In this document: one piece after another, positions 1 to 12,700 of the stretch
How positions within the stretch are numbered: the first letter of the stretch is position 1
How the letters are laid out: each line of letters opens with the position of its first letter
Assembly (NCBI GenBank): GCA_948470475.1
Contig: OX419344.1
Span: 21,761,725 to 21,825,724 of the forward strand
DNA length: 64,000 bases
Source of the DNA: Galaxea fascicularis
Taxonomy: Eukaryota; Cnidaria; Anthozoa; Scleractinia; Euphylliidae
Reading direction: 5' to 3'
Translations under genes and position numbers: made by a program
The notes under the pieces: generated by a model
What the model was told of the DNA's origin: nothing
The model's database searches: none
The model's input: the letters and a program-made list of their open reading frames with translations, nothing else

Positions 1-652
1 GCATCAACTCAAAAAATCCCTCACGTAGCTGATTTCGTTCCGACAAGAGCGTCTACTATAATCTTTAATTAAGACTGACAAATTAAGGAGAATGAATTTC
101 ATCACCGAAGTTTTTTTGTGACAGAAGTTCTCAGAAAAATGTCTTCAGTTTGTTAGCGTGACTTAACTGGGTGGCCATACAGTGCTTTTAAGCCGCTTAG
201 CTCAAGTCGCAAAGTAAATGTTTATGTACTGCTTTTCAAACTGACCAATTGATACTAGTAAGGTGAAAGTCGAGTTCCAGTCTGTGGTAATTTTCAATGA
301 AAACGATTGGGTTAAACGCTGAAATTAAAGCCGAGGGCAAATGTTGCTTGGAACGTCTCCAATCAAATTAATTAGTCACGAACAGTAAAGGAAGAATAGC
401 TGTTTCTGAAATCAAATAGTGTATGTGTTCTTTTAATATCGAATTCCCCCGGTTTTTGAGGGCATTGTCTGTGGATTGGAGTGACATGTCTAGGTTTACT
501 GAGCGGCCTGGTGATGTTTAGTTTGCAGGTGATGCTTTTAAATGACCGCTTGAATAGACACAGGGACCGCGCAGGGGGGAGGGGCCAGGGGCGCCAGGCA
601 AAAAATATTGCAAATTTAGTAAGATATATTTCCAAAATGATAAGCACTTTCA

Positions 653-737
653 CGGGATAACAGTGGTCGGCTAAAGCTGGCGGACCTCACGGGAAAACAT
701 CCAAGCCTGACGGAAGAAGGCTTATAAATTAAACTAC
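653..737 (+). repeat. Dispersed repeat, copy 1
   Basis: About 85 bases that recur in the same orientation near the other end of the window (63612-63695). Both copies share the run gtggtyggctaaagctg, then ggacctcac, and then catccaagcctgac and gaagaaggctta. The copies differ by scattered substitutions, so this is an old dispersed repeat. No coding sense or terminal structure is visible, and the class is unknown. Confidence 0.7.
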
Positions 738-2520
738 TCCGTTGGAGAGGCGAGAGCGGCCGCGGCACTTAAAATTGCTCCCTCCGTGGGCCCTGAAACA
801 TGTCTCTACTCTGTCTCTTTTCCTGGACGAAAGGAGAAAGCACAAGGACTTGAGCTGACTCTTAGAACTGTATTTTTTACTTAATTAGGCTCCAGAAATG
901 TGTCGTATTTATCTTAGTTTCCTCATGCCAAACGTAAATTGTAAGAGTTTTGGCGTTTTTCTAACATGACGCGTCCTTTCACTTCCAGAGTGTGGCTCTA
1001 ATTTTTGAGTCTGTTTACAAAGGTATCAAGGTGTGGCCATTCAAGAAGTTTCCATGAATACTTTTCAAATAGTTTGCCAAATTGTATTTGAGGAGATTTT
1101 TGATTTTGAATTTGGGTGTAATTGCTTGGGAATGAGCATTATGCCCGTATGCTTGGATGCATAGAGAAAACACGAAAAAACAGCAACCATAAGGGCTCCT
1201 GCAATAACGAAAGAAAAATAACAATCAAAGGTTCAAAACGTTTGTGAAAGTAATTTTAAGATGACATAACAACATTGTGACCTGGTCACGATTCGGACAT
1301 CTTGAAATATTTGAACTAAATTGCTTCACGTCCGTCTCTGAGTCCCCTAGTCATACCCAATGCTACCATTGTCCGCTATTTATTATTCGACGCTATTTTG
1401 GTGTCTCTTCGCTTAAGTAAAGGATGTTCTTGAGTTCCCTTCGGATTGATAACAAATTCTGTGGAATGACGTGGCAAACTCAGCTAAACAAAACAAGATT
1501 CGGCTCCTTTGGCAGGAACAGTATAATTTCAAGCTTTATTGCTTCCACCTGTTTACGCGTCTTCCAATCGCCAGTAATAACGGCGGGTGGCAAAAAAAAA
1601 TACTCAGAAAATGACATTAATTTATTTCCTTTCGAACAACTTTTGTTCGCCTTACTTCTAGTAAATTCTATGTCAGCTTTCTTAACATTGAGTCAGAGGC
1701 TGCGCCTGGCGTGGTAATTTTGTTAATGCTTTGCCTTTCAATATGAACACCAATGTTATCGAAACCTCTGCATTCCACACACATCTCACAGCAGACCTTC
1801 CGTTATTGTGTTTATCAATATTTCAATATGTGTTGACAGGAGTCAGCGTTTTCTCGTGGGAAGATTTGAGTTTCAGTGTTCGTTATTCAAATGCAATACG
1901 CCAGGATCAGCAGAGCGTTTCGGCTCCATAAAATGGTGGTTCGGTGTTATTTTGTCAGACAAAATTTCGACCCAAAATTGTTAGTTCATCAGGGATGGAG
2001 GTCTACATAAAAGCGGTGTATGCATAAATTCATTTAACTTAACACCATTCTAAGGCTGGTTTTCGCTAGCGCATAAACACAAGCAGAACATAACTGGCAT
2101 AACACGAAACATAAGAAGAACGAAGATATGTGATGAGAGTGTGATGAGAGGATTTATTGGTATTAGTTCCTTTGCTTTAGCTGATAAAGAATATAAAAGC
2201 CAACGTAGAAAATATTTAGTCTTTTGTTGCAAGTTCAATAATCCTTGAACTCAACCTGTTGTTAGTCACTGAAGCGTTAACTGTTCTGTAAGATCATAAC
2301 TGTAATAAGCATTCAAGCTGTAACTCAAACTGTTAGAAGCCGTTATCCACCTGTGTAACTTTTGGAAGTGATTAATGTTGTAAACGAGAAATTCCGTTCT
2401 AGCCAATCACTACTTTACAACTGTATCAGGTAACGGTTAGTTATCAGTTTTTAATGATATGATTTCATCACCTAAGATTGTAGTTTTCGTATAAATAGAA
2501 GTGCACTGTAGATGCTTCTC

Positions 2521-2589
2521 TGGTTACATCCGGAGTAATATCCTGGTTACATCCGGAGTGATATCCTGGTTACATCCGGGGTGAATTCA
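2521..2589 (+). repeat. 23-bp minisatellite, three copies
   Basis: Three head-to-tail copies of a 23-base unit beginning tggttacatccgg (2521-2543, 2544-2566, 2567-2589). The third copy is diverged at its end. Degenerate fragments of the same pattern (cttggttatgttcggg, cttggttgtatcc) run on to about 2640. It does not read through in any open frame. Confidence 0.85.
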
Positions 2590-2920
2590 TAGTTACGCCC
2601 TTGGTTATGTTCGGGCTATGCCCTTGGTTGTATCCTTGGTATTAAACCCTACGTTGGAGCCAAAGTTCTGTGTGGATTTACTGTCTCAAGGATATTCGTT
2701 CGTCGTAATAGATCCCGGCCTTCCCGCAGCCAGCGAGTTCCCCAGGAAGGAGCCTTTCCCAAAGAAGTTTTTATAGGGTTTTCCCGTCCCGTCCCGTCCA
2801 ATTGTTCGTTTGTGAAGGCAAAAGCGCTGTTTTCACACCAGAAGTGCACCCCTAATGAGATTCATGCTCTTTATGATAGAAAAAAAAAACAATTCTGTTA
2901 ACATGAAGACATATGGAATT

Positions 2921-3010
2921 AATATAATATAATACTATTTAATATTTATATAGCGCTTTTTACAATAAAAGATCAAAAGCGCTTTACAAAAAAAGAAGAA
3001 AGTATATTTA
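2921..3010. repeat. AT-rich repeat with inverted GCGCTTT motifs
   Basis: An AT-rich block contains tatatagcgctttttaca followed about 20 bases on by aaaagcgctttacaa. This is the kind of short dispersed repeat common in marine invertebrate genomes. No ends or target-site duplication could be fixed, so only the motif pair is claimed. Confidence 0.45.
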
Positions 3011-6000
3011 AAATAAAATAGTAAATCTAACTACACTAATTAATATAAAAATGATTAAAAGTATATAATAATTGTAATATGTACAAATAAAATATAATAA
3101 ATCAGTCCTAAAATTTATTTAAAGTAAACCTATCTGCATACGCTTTCCTAAATGAAAATAAATTACAATTGATTGTGTGTGATATGAAGTACCGAAGGTC
3201 CAAGTTGCGTGCATTTCTGGAAGTGGAAGAACGAGCCCACTTACCCCTCGGTCACATTCGGGCTAGACCCTCGCTTGCTTTGCCAATGTTTGCTTACCTA
3301 GCAGATGCCTAGCTCGTCACAAGTGTGACCGACCTAGCAGAACATTGCTAACTTGCGTAAAAAAGAGGCGGGGTAGCTCAAACCTTCAAAGGATCCGCAG
3401 TTCAGCTTAAGATCATCCAGTAGTGCTCTTGAGGTGTGCTAGGTAAACAAACTCGCAAGCTGACCAATAAGGAAGAGGGTCCTAATTGATCTTTCGGTGA
3501 TCGATTTGGTTGAGGTGTCGGGAAGTCATTGTCACTGTTGAAAACAGCATAAAAGAAACAAGTGTGTTCGTTTTTCTTATGTTTCTGCTGATGCTTATGT
3601 TTATTTCTCTGTTGTTCTCATTTGCGCTTATGCTTATGCTCATACGCTAGTGAAAACCAGTCTTAATTTAGACATCCTTTGTCTTACATGTAATTGACAC
3701 TGTACAATCGGATGATGGGGGCGTAACAAGGGCGTGACAGAGGTTTGTCCATAGCAACCGGCTCTTCCCTGTGTATTGTAACGGTTTTCCGCACCTATGA
3801 ACTTTAATTACAAGCACGAAACGAGGTAAAGTAGTGACAAAGTGACACTTTGTAAGTTTCTATATTGTAAGTCGTGTCTTCGCAAATCGAAAAGTCATAT
3901 CTTTGCAAAGGCGAAAAGTTTCCTAGTAGTTTGTGTACTTGGTGCACAAATTTCCATCGTCAGTTGTACAGTAAGGAATAAAATAAAAATGAGCAATGAA
4001 TAGTGTACCAAAGTGAGATATTAACAAGAATAATTACGGATGAAGGCGCGAACCAAAAAAACATAGAAAGTAATTAATAAGAAAGGGATAAATTAAGGTG
4101 TTTGACCTGGGAATTTAAAGACGGCTGTTCCCAAAGGATTTGCATGGTTTCCTTGATTTTCAATTGCAAGCTAGTGGAAGCAGAGTCGAAACATGTTTTC
4201 GTTAAAAAATGAACTTTAAAAACATCGCGTGGTTCATCAAAGTGATATCTTACTTCGTGCTGCTATTATTTTCGTTTTTTATTATAGTTAGTTTTTCCTA
4301 AGCCATAAAAGTATTTAGTGTTTTTCTCGCTGTACTTGTACCAGGAGCTCTTTCCACCAGTGTCGATAACAAAGCGATGAGAAAACGAGATTAGAACTCT
4401 CCAACTTAGCCTGATCTACTCTGGCCTGTCCAGATGTATTCCTGGTTTCGTTTAGTCAAGATTGTTAGCGCTTGGCTTCATTGCATGCACTCTTATTTAC
4501 ACGTTTGAACCACTGGAAAGTTTTCATATGAATGAGTGAATTACAAGAGATTTTAACTTGTACCCCAAACTATGAGGTCCAATGGCTGAGGTCATAGTAT
4601 TGTGGAAATTACATTCTCGACATATTTTATTGCCGTTTCCCTCAATCTGATTTGGACTGCTGATGCGAGCTCTGGATTCTTTTCTCTCACATGTTGAAGC
4701 ATGTTTTATAATACTTTAAATAATATATTCAATTTAACTTTACGTGTGTCATAACGCTCTAAATGTACTAAGAGTTGTTACAGGAAATTGGAACGTGCAA
4801 GCTAAGCTAAGTTTGTGAAAACAATCAAACAATCAGCCTTGTCGTTTTAACCCACACAGGTAGATAAAGAAACTTTCCCATGAGAAAATTGAATTAGGCT
4901 AGAGCCAAACTTCCGCCGATGCTGTTAGAAGGACAAGGACCGACTTGGCTGTTATAGGTGATAAGATCGTAAGCTTGACCATGAGAGTGATTGTGACAAG
5001 CTTATCTGTAGCGTTACCTTTCTCTTGGTTAGGCCGCGACTGTTCTGGTAAAGGACCGGAAACTTTGGTTTCCGTTGCTATTAGTTAATCGAACATTTTA
5101 ATTAACGCGAATTTAGCTAAGCCGAGATATTTACCGCAAGCTTTTTTTTCTACATTCCATTGTTGATAAGTTTAGGATCCCGTTCTTGTGACTTTTCAAG
5201 CTCTTTGAGCAGCCATAGCTGTGCTCGGCACTAAACGTTACTCTTGAAAGTACTTTACTCATTAGTGAACCTTGTAAATGTAGTTATAACCAACTATTCG
5301 ACTAGTTCTAGCTCTACGCTCGGGACACGTGTTCATCCGCCTAGAACTGTTATCCTTTTGTTCTTTGTTCTAAAAGGAAATGTTCCAATCTGCCGATCAA
5401 TGCTCAGCACGAGCGTACTTAACCGTCAGTTTTGTATAGTTTAAGGAGAGTTGGCTGCCGGCTACGGCAGAGCGCTGTAGTTTTTGCAGAGTCCCCCAGC
5501 AGGAATAAAGAAGAGGTTCAGTGGAGTTTTGTGGCTTCTAAATCTGTCCCGCAACACATAGACTAGGTCTGTTGAGAAACTTTTGCTTTTACCTCGTCAT
5601 TTCAGCCAATCTTGGGTCATGTCCGATAATATGTAACTTTATACGTGACTTCGCAAAATAATACGTGAAATCGCAAAATAAAAGCAGATATTGCCTCTTA
5701 GAAATACCTCAGGATCCAGAGTTGGCATTAAACGAAATATTTGCGGGCGCTTCTGCGTCTAATCCCACTGTGCAATTAATCTTCTTAAAATTTCGTAGAG
5801 TTACCTCATACGGATTTTTTTACGTTTGGGGCCAAAAATCGCAACATAATTCAAGTATGCTGTTCTGAGTAGATATCAAGGAAGTTTTATGAAGACAGTG
5901 AAAAGCACAATCAATTGTTTTCCGCGATTGGCGCGCGAGAGAAAGACAGAACGATTTCAGTGAATTTGAAGTTGCACTCCTTTCCTGTCCGACCTTCTTT

Positions 6001-6032
6001 TGCCGAAGAAACGTCTTTATTACCAATATGAC

Positions 6033-6643
6033 TCTGTGAGGCTCCCATTCTGTTCAAGTGGGAGTGGTAATACTCATTATCGCTACAAGTTGGGGATCCT
6101 GTGCTCACTGTTACTTTAAATGACTGAAGGTATATTGGCAACGAAGAGAGACTCACGCAGTCAAAGGGGGAACGCTAATACTCATTGTGACGACATGATG
6201 GGTATCGGTGATTACTATTAAGCGAATGATACACGGTTCAACATTTGTTGAGCAACAAATGTTGCAGCTGCTGATCAACAGTTGTTGAACAGTGTGTCAT
6301 GTGATGTTGAACGTTGAAGTATGCCGCTCAACAACCGTTAACATGTTGAAAGTTGTTGAACGTTGTTGAACGAAAATAGAGCTGGGGTCTATTCCATTCA
6401 ACAAGTTGCTGCAATATTTGTTGCTCAACAAATGTTGAACCGTGTATCATTCGCTTAATAGTAATCACCGATACCCATCATGTCGTCACAATGGGTATTA
6501 GCGTTCCTCCTTTGACAGCGTGAGTCTCTCTTCGTTGCCAATATACCTTCAGTCATTTAAAATAATAGTGAGCACAGGATCCCCAACTTGTAGCGATAAT
6601 GAGTATTACCACTCCCACTTGAACAGAATGGGAGTCTCACAGA
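6033..6643. mobile_element. Foldback element with ~235-bp inverted arms
   Basis: Two long inverted arms (about 6033-6269 and 6409-6643) are nearly identical in opposite orientation. The outer ends read tctgtgagRctcccattctg, and the inner ends carry cgaatgatacacggttcaac. The roughly 140-base centre is crowded with TGTTGAA/GTTGAAC words in both orientations. There is no transposase, so this is a non-autonomous foldback or MITE-type element. I could not see a convincing target-site duplication. It ends 109 bases before the first base of the gene 1 exon, so it sits inside the preceding intron. Confidence 0.85.
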
Positions 6644-6735
6644 TCTTCCTGGGTTTCACTTATAGTCTGTCTCTGCCCATTTGGGATGGAGGAGACAATA
6701 TTGAGTAAACTGTTTTGACCTTTGTGTACAATTCC

Positions 6736-6752
6736 GATTTTGCTATTTTCAG
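6736..6752 (+). other. 3' splice acceptor of the gene 1 giant exon
   Basis: The sequence cgattttgctattttcag is a pyrimidine-rich tract ending in AG at 6751-6752. Directly after it the frame of the giant exon is open in phase 0 (Ala-Glu-Arg-Trp-Lys...). There is no in-frame ATG near the exon start, and the first frame-compatible start-like codon (6774) is a GTG inside coiled-coil sequence. The exon must therefore be spliced to upstream coding sequence. Confidence 0.8.
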
Positions 6753-9700
6753 GCAGAGAGATGGAAAACCAAGGTGGAAAATTTGACTCGACAAAACCAG
6801 CAGCTTCAGGAACAGCTGTTTGACTTTAAATCCAAGTTCAACAATCAGCAAGAGGAGCTCTCCTCCACTCAGCGCCGGCTTCGCGAACGAGAATGGGAGG
6901 TAGAATCCCTTCGGCGCGAGCTCAACACCAAGATCAGCTCTGTGGACAGGATAAGAACCGAAAAGATGGTGATCGAGAAGGAACTCGTGATGCTGAGAGA
7001 TCAGATGACCAGTCAAGTTTCCCAGGTCCAGGTTCTGGAGTCCTCTCCCGACGACATGGAGATGTTGTTCTTGCGAGAGACTGTTTCTCAACTGGAAATC
7101 GAGAGCAAGAATGCGGTCGACGAGAGAGACATGCTGCAGGTCGAGCTATCTGCGTTACAGGCCAAGTTTGCGCAGCTACAGGATGATTGCGATCGATACC
7201 GTAGACAATCCGAGATTGCGGGAAAGACGGGCAGCTTGACCATTAGCCGGTATGAGGTGCAAGTTCAGAACGCTGTGAAGCAGAGAGAATCTTTCAAACA
7301 GCAACTCGATGACCTTAGAGAGGAGTTAAAGAAGGCTAGAGAAACGATTTCTCGCTTGCAGCGTGATGTCTTGCAGAGCCAGAATGACGCTAACAAGTAC
7401 AAGGAAGAGGCTGTTTTGAAGACACATCGAATAGAGAGTCTTCAAAACCAAAACACGAGCCTTGAGGAGAGTTTAGAGAAGCTCAAGTCAGAGTTATCCA
7501 AGTGCCAAACAACGGTAGATGTACAGAAACGGCAGCTTCTGACCTTGCAAGAAACGATCGCGCTTAATGAGAAAACCATCCGAGAATACGAAGCCACGGT
7601 CAAGACGCTGCATGAGGAAAAAGAGACCATCCAAAGGGAACTAGTCGTGGTGAATGGAAAATTCTCAAACCTCCAAGCATCCCAAAGCAAACTTCAAGAG
7701 CGCGTGAAAGAATGGGAATCGGTGGAGGTACAACTTCGGAAGCGAGTAGGCGAGCTTGAGACCGAGTTGGAAGTGCAGAAGGAAAGAGGTCCCGACAAGG
7801 TGGATGGACAGCTCGTCAGCAGGGTGGAAGATCTCCAGTCCCGGTTAGATGAATCCGTGATGTCAGTGACAGACCTTCAAGGACGATATGAAATTGTCAT
7901 TAGGGAAAGGGATGAACTAGGAAAGGTTGTTGAGAACCTCAACTCTAAGATGGTAACCACAACCGATTCGCTGCGAAGTGTACAAGAGGAGAAGGCGGAA
8001 TTGGAACGTGCTGCAACCACTGATCGTAATAGAATTTCAAGGCTAGAGGTTCAGTTGGAAAGCGTTACTAAAGCAAGAGACAGATACAAATCAGAGCTTG
8101 ATTCTGAGAAGAATAAAGTTGGCCAGATGAAGAAGGAGTTAATGGAGTTGCAACAAGAGTTGTCTGAGAGCAGAAGAGCAGTTGAACGGCTAAACGGAGA
8201 CCTGGAGAAAAGAGACAAAAACATTGCAGAGCTCAAGGTTAAAGTGACATCGCTGGAAGCAAAGGTTGATGACTACCGAGAAGAAAGTGAAAAGTTGGAA
8301 AGAAGAATCCATTTGCTGGAGAATGAAGTTGAAGAACTGCGCTCTGAACTGATGGAGATGCAGAAGCGATTGGGCGACTCCGAGACAAACTACAAGGTCA
8401 CAGCTGAAGAAAGAGACAGGATCAACGAGGAGCTGCAAAAGGTGTACAAGGACATGTCTAACTTACAGTCTGACTACAACGTCGTGGAGCAACAAAGGAA
8501 CGACTTTGAACATCAACTGTCGATATTGAGAAACAAAATCAAAAAACTGGAGGATGAGCTCAGCCAGGCGAATAGGGAAAATTCGGTGTTAGATATTGAG
8601 GTACAAGAACTTCGAACAACTAAAGCTAGGAGCACAGAGGAGATTGAGTCTATGAAGAACAAGCTTGCTGACTTGAAGAAACTAGCTGAAGCCTACAAGA
8701 AAGAGATCGCAGAAAGAGATAACTCAATCGAGCAACTCAGAGGTGAACTGGCTGCTGTAACATCAGATAAGGATAACACACTCGCGGAAATCAGTCGCTT
8801 TCGTAATGAGAACGATATTCTTCAGGAAGAAAACAAACAGCTACAAAGAGAACTTGGCGCAAGCAAGGATGAATTAATGAAATTATCTTCCTTGTATGAT
8901 ACTGCAACCCAAAGCAAAGAGCTCCTCCAGACAGATTTTGAAGTTGTTCAGATGAAAGTGTCCGATCTTGAGTCAACATACATGGATTTCGAAGAACGCG
9001 GTAAAGATGCAGGCGTTCTTTTAGAAGAGGAGCGACAAAGGAATGCGGAGCTGGAGACGACCGTGCGTGACCTTACCGATAGAGTGAAATCGTTGGAGAG
9101 TCAGCTGAATGAGAGACAAAGGGAAGTTGACAAGTTGGAGAACGACATGGATGTGGCTGAAGAAAAAATGCTTTCACTGAACATTGAGATTGAGAAGATT
9201 AATGAGGAGAAAAGCAAAGAGTATCAGAAGCTTTTGGCAACGGAAAGCAAGTTAAAAGAAGTGGAAAAAGATCTTGATGCCGCTAGTGATGACAAGGACC
9301 GAGCGGAAAAAGAACTTTACGCCTTTCAAAATAAGGTGTCTAAGCAAGAAACTCAGCTTGAGACCTGTCGTAGACAGATAGTGCAACTGCGAGAACAACT
9401 GGACGCTGCCAACAAGAAAGTCCTTGAAAGTCAGGAACGCTTTGTTCAGATAGAAAGTAAATCAGCGCAACACGAGAAGTTTGGCGAAACACTAAATGCC
9501 CTCATAGGAAGAAAGGACAAAACGATCGATGAGTTGAACAACAAGATTAAACAGCTTCAAGATGAGTTGGACAAAACCAAACGACAATTAAACAAGAACA
9601 CTGCCACATACGATGTACTGAAGACTGAAAAAGAAGAGCTGTTGAAGAGGATTACTGTCCTTCAAAGCAGACTTGACGACACAGATCATGACATTAGAGC

Positions 9701-12700
9701 ACTGAAGCAAAATCGCCAAGAGCTCTTACGTGATATCAGTTCAAGAGATCACAAAATTACCATCACTGAGACGCACCTCACCAGCGTGACGAAGGAACGA
9801 GACCACTATAAATCCGAAGGACTCGCATTGAGAGATGACTGTCGCAAGGCGAAGGAAGAGCTAATAAACACTAGAAACAGTTTATTGGAGAAAGACAGGA
9901 TCATTAACACCCACGTCAAGGACATTCAAGACAAAGCGAACTTGATAGACAGCCTAACTAATTCCAAACAAAATCTTGGAGATGAGTTGACGAACGTAAA
10001 GAAAGAACTCGAGAACACCCGAGTTTCCAGCCAAGAGAGGATCCGAGATTTACAAGGTCAAATACAGCAAGCAAACATCAAAGTTTCTAAGTTGGAGGTG
10101 AATGTGACAACGTTGAACCGGCAAGGTCAACTGAGTGAGAAAGATCGGAAACAGTACGATGACAAACTATTTGAAGCTGAGAATTTGTACAAAGCCACCC
10201 AGGGTCGCGAGGCCGATTTGAGAAGTGAAGTTGAAGTCCGTAATACGAGGATCGTCAAGATGGAGGCGGATTACAAGAAAGCACAGAAGCGTGTGTTTGA
10301 GTTAGAACACGAGACGACACAACTTCAGAAAACAGTGAGTGAGCTTCACAAAGCCAGACAGAGAATCGATCGAGAGAAAGCTGATTTGAAAGACGACCTT
10401 GTCAACGTCAACGCCAGGATCTCAGAGCTAGAGCTGAAATCTGATTACGACGACAAGGAGGTTGCTTCGCTGAAGAAGCAGCTTGAAGGAGCTCTTCAGA
10501 GGTCTTCGGGTGTCAGCCGCGAGGACTACTTAAAGCAAGAACAGCAGTTAGTGGAGTTGAAGTTGATCGCAGAGACAGCTCAAGACAGGCTGAACGAAAA
10601 GGACAACCTTATACGACAGCTGGAATCAGCTAGAACATACCTCGAAGACCAGCTGGAGTCTCTGAAGGGTGTCCTCAAAGCCAACGAGGAGGACGTCGAG
10701 AGACTCAAACATGAGGTCGGCAGCCTACAGGGGGAAAATATCGAGCTGAATAAAGTCATCAGTGAGCTTCACAGTGACTTAAAGAAGTTGACGCTGGTGA
10801 GAGAACGCCTTCAAAATGAGCTTGATAATCAAGGAAAGAAGATGGCGTCGGTGGAGGAGCAAATTGCACAGCTCATAAAAGCCGATGAAGGTAACAAAGA
10901 GAAGATCACTGAGCTGCGATCCTTATTAAACGAAAGTCGCGAGCAGAACACGATTCAGCAAAAGACCAACACTGACCTCCAAAGTAAAGTTGACTCCGTG
11001 GAGAAAGACGTGGACCATAAGACCAAGCTTATTGACGATCTTAGACAAAGTAAGAAGACCTTGGAAAACGAGATTGAGGAGTTGAGGAAGAGACTCCGTG
11101 AGTTACAAAACGACCACAATGTCATGGCGCGCGATAAGGAAGAGGTTGAGAGCAGCTTCAAGTTGATCTCCGAGAAGACGACATTAATGGAAGACTCGTA
11201 TGAAACCAGCAAAGGTGACGTGAGAAGACTGACTGAGCAGGTAGCCACCTTACAAGGAAGGCTTACTGACGCTGAGGGCGAAATAAGAGTGCACCAGGAA
11301 AAAGAGAGAGATTTGCTGGAGAAGGTAAGAAACTATCACGCGCAACTTTCCAAACTGGAATCCACAAACGAAATTCAGAGCGAAAGGATTATGGTCTTGG
11401 AGCAAGATGTGTTGTCCTTGAAGGAGGAAATAACAAATCTCTTGAACGATCGTGACCGTGCCGTCCGAGAGCTGTTGATTGTTACTAAAGAAGTAGAAGA
11501 GAGAACTACTGAGTACACGCGCTTGAAGAAAGCCCTTGACATCGCAAACAAGGAGAAGGAAGCGATGGCGGTGCAACTTGAGGAACAAGTCAATGTGATG
11601 TCGCAGAATGAGACGCAGCTTCTCAATACTGAACTTCAGCTTCAAGAGTTTATGGTACGTGGTGACGACACTGATGCCCAACCCAAAGACAGCATCAAAG
11701 CCGAGAGAGACTCGCTTCAAAGAGAGGTGCATGTACTGAGACAGGAAGTGTCCTCCATCCAAACCACCCTGGATAAAGCTCAACGAAGGAAGGATGACTT
11801 GGAGAAGGAGAACTTTGCCCTGCGTAAGCAAACCACAGAGCTTGAAATGAAAGTGAAGGCTCTTGATCACGAAAACGAAGACCTCAATCGTGAGCTAATC
11901 AAGGATCAAAAGAGAATAAGTGTACTGGAGGGAGAAATCCATCGGCTTAACGTGGACAAGAACAACCTCCTCGGGGAGCTGGAGAAAACAAGGGGTGTGG
12001 TGGACAAGCAGCGAGACGAGAACGTGTTGCTGCAGAGAGAGATTTCCGAGCTTAGATCCATAGTTGACAACTTTGACAAAACCATGGAGGAGAACAACAA
12101 GCAGATCGAATGGTACCGATCGACTAATAAGAATCTTGAGGAGGAGGTTACAAACCTGAAACGAAGAATAGCAAATTACAGAGAAGATTACGATAAAGCT
12201 CAGCACGATATGGCGGCCCTCACATTAAAGGTTCAAGAATTCGAATCCAAAGTTGATACTCTCAAACACAGTCTTGACCTTGCTGAAAATGAGAAAGACA
12301 AGCTGAAACAAGAAAAGGCAACGATTCTGACTTCACTGAATGACTATAAGGCCAACTTTGCCAATGCCAAGAGGGAGGTGGACAGGCTGCAGAACGAGGT
12401 ACTTTCAATAAACCGCAAACTCACTTATCTTCAAGCAAGAAATGAGACATTAGAAGAAGAGAGGGACCGGCTAAAGAAGGAAATATCCGAATTAAAGAGG
12501 GAGAACGCTGAATTAAGAGCACGACTTAACGCTCTCCAATCTGACAGAGATCGACTTCAAAACGAGATCACTGTAATAAACAAGAAATACGTAGACATAC
12601 AAACAGTGCAAACAGATAGGCGGGAAAAGAAACCAAACGATGCGTCCACTTTTAAGCGACTCAAGGATTTGGAAGAATCGTACCGGAAGGTTTTGAATGA

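Larger units (their letters stand above)
1..6032. other. Gene-poor 5' flank
   Basis: No coding exon can be supported here. The open frames are short, AT-rich and unlike any family I recognise, and none shows the Glu/Lys/Leu-rich codon pattern expected of an upstream exon of the coiled-coil gene beginning at 6753. The stretch holds a dispersed repeat (653-737), a short minisatellite (2521-2589) and an AT-rich repeat with paired GCGCTTT motifs (2921-3010). A 5' untranslated exon or promoter of gene 1 could be hidden here, but I see no signal that fixes it. Confidence 0.5.

Noticed and set aside
11250..11870. 206-codon minus-strand frame inside gene 1 (and similar ones at 13137-13541, 14697-15110)
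   Set aside because: Antisense shadows: the Glu/Lys/Leu-rich sense codons rarely make antisense stops. The translations are Leu/Phe-rich without any domain.
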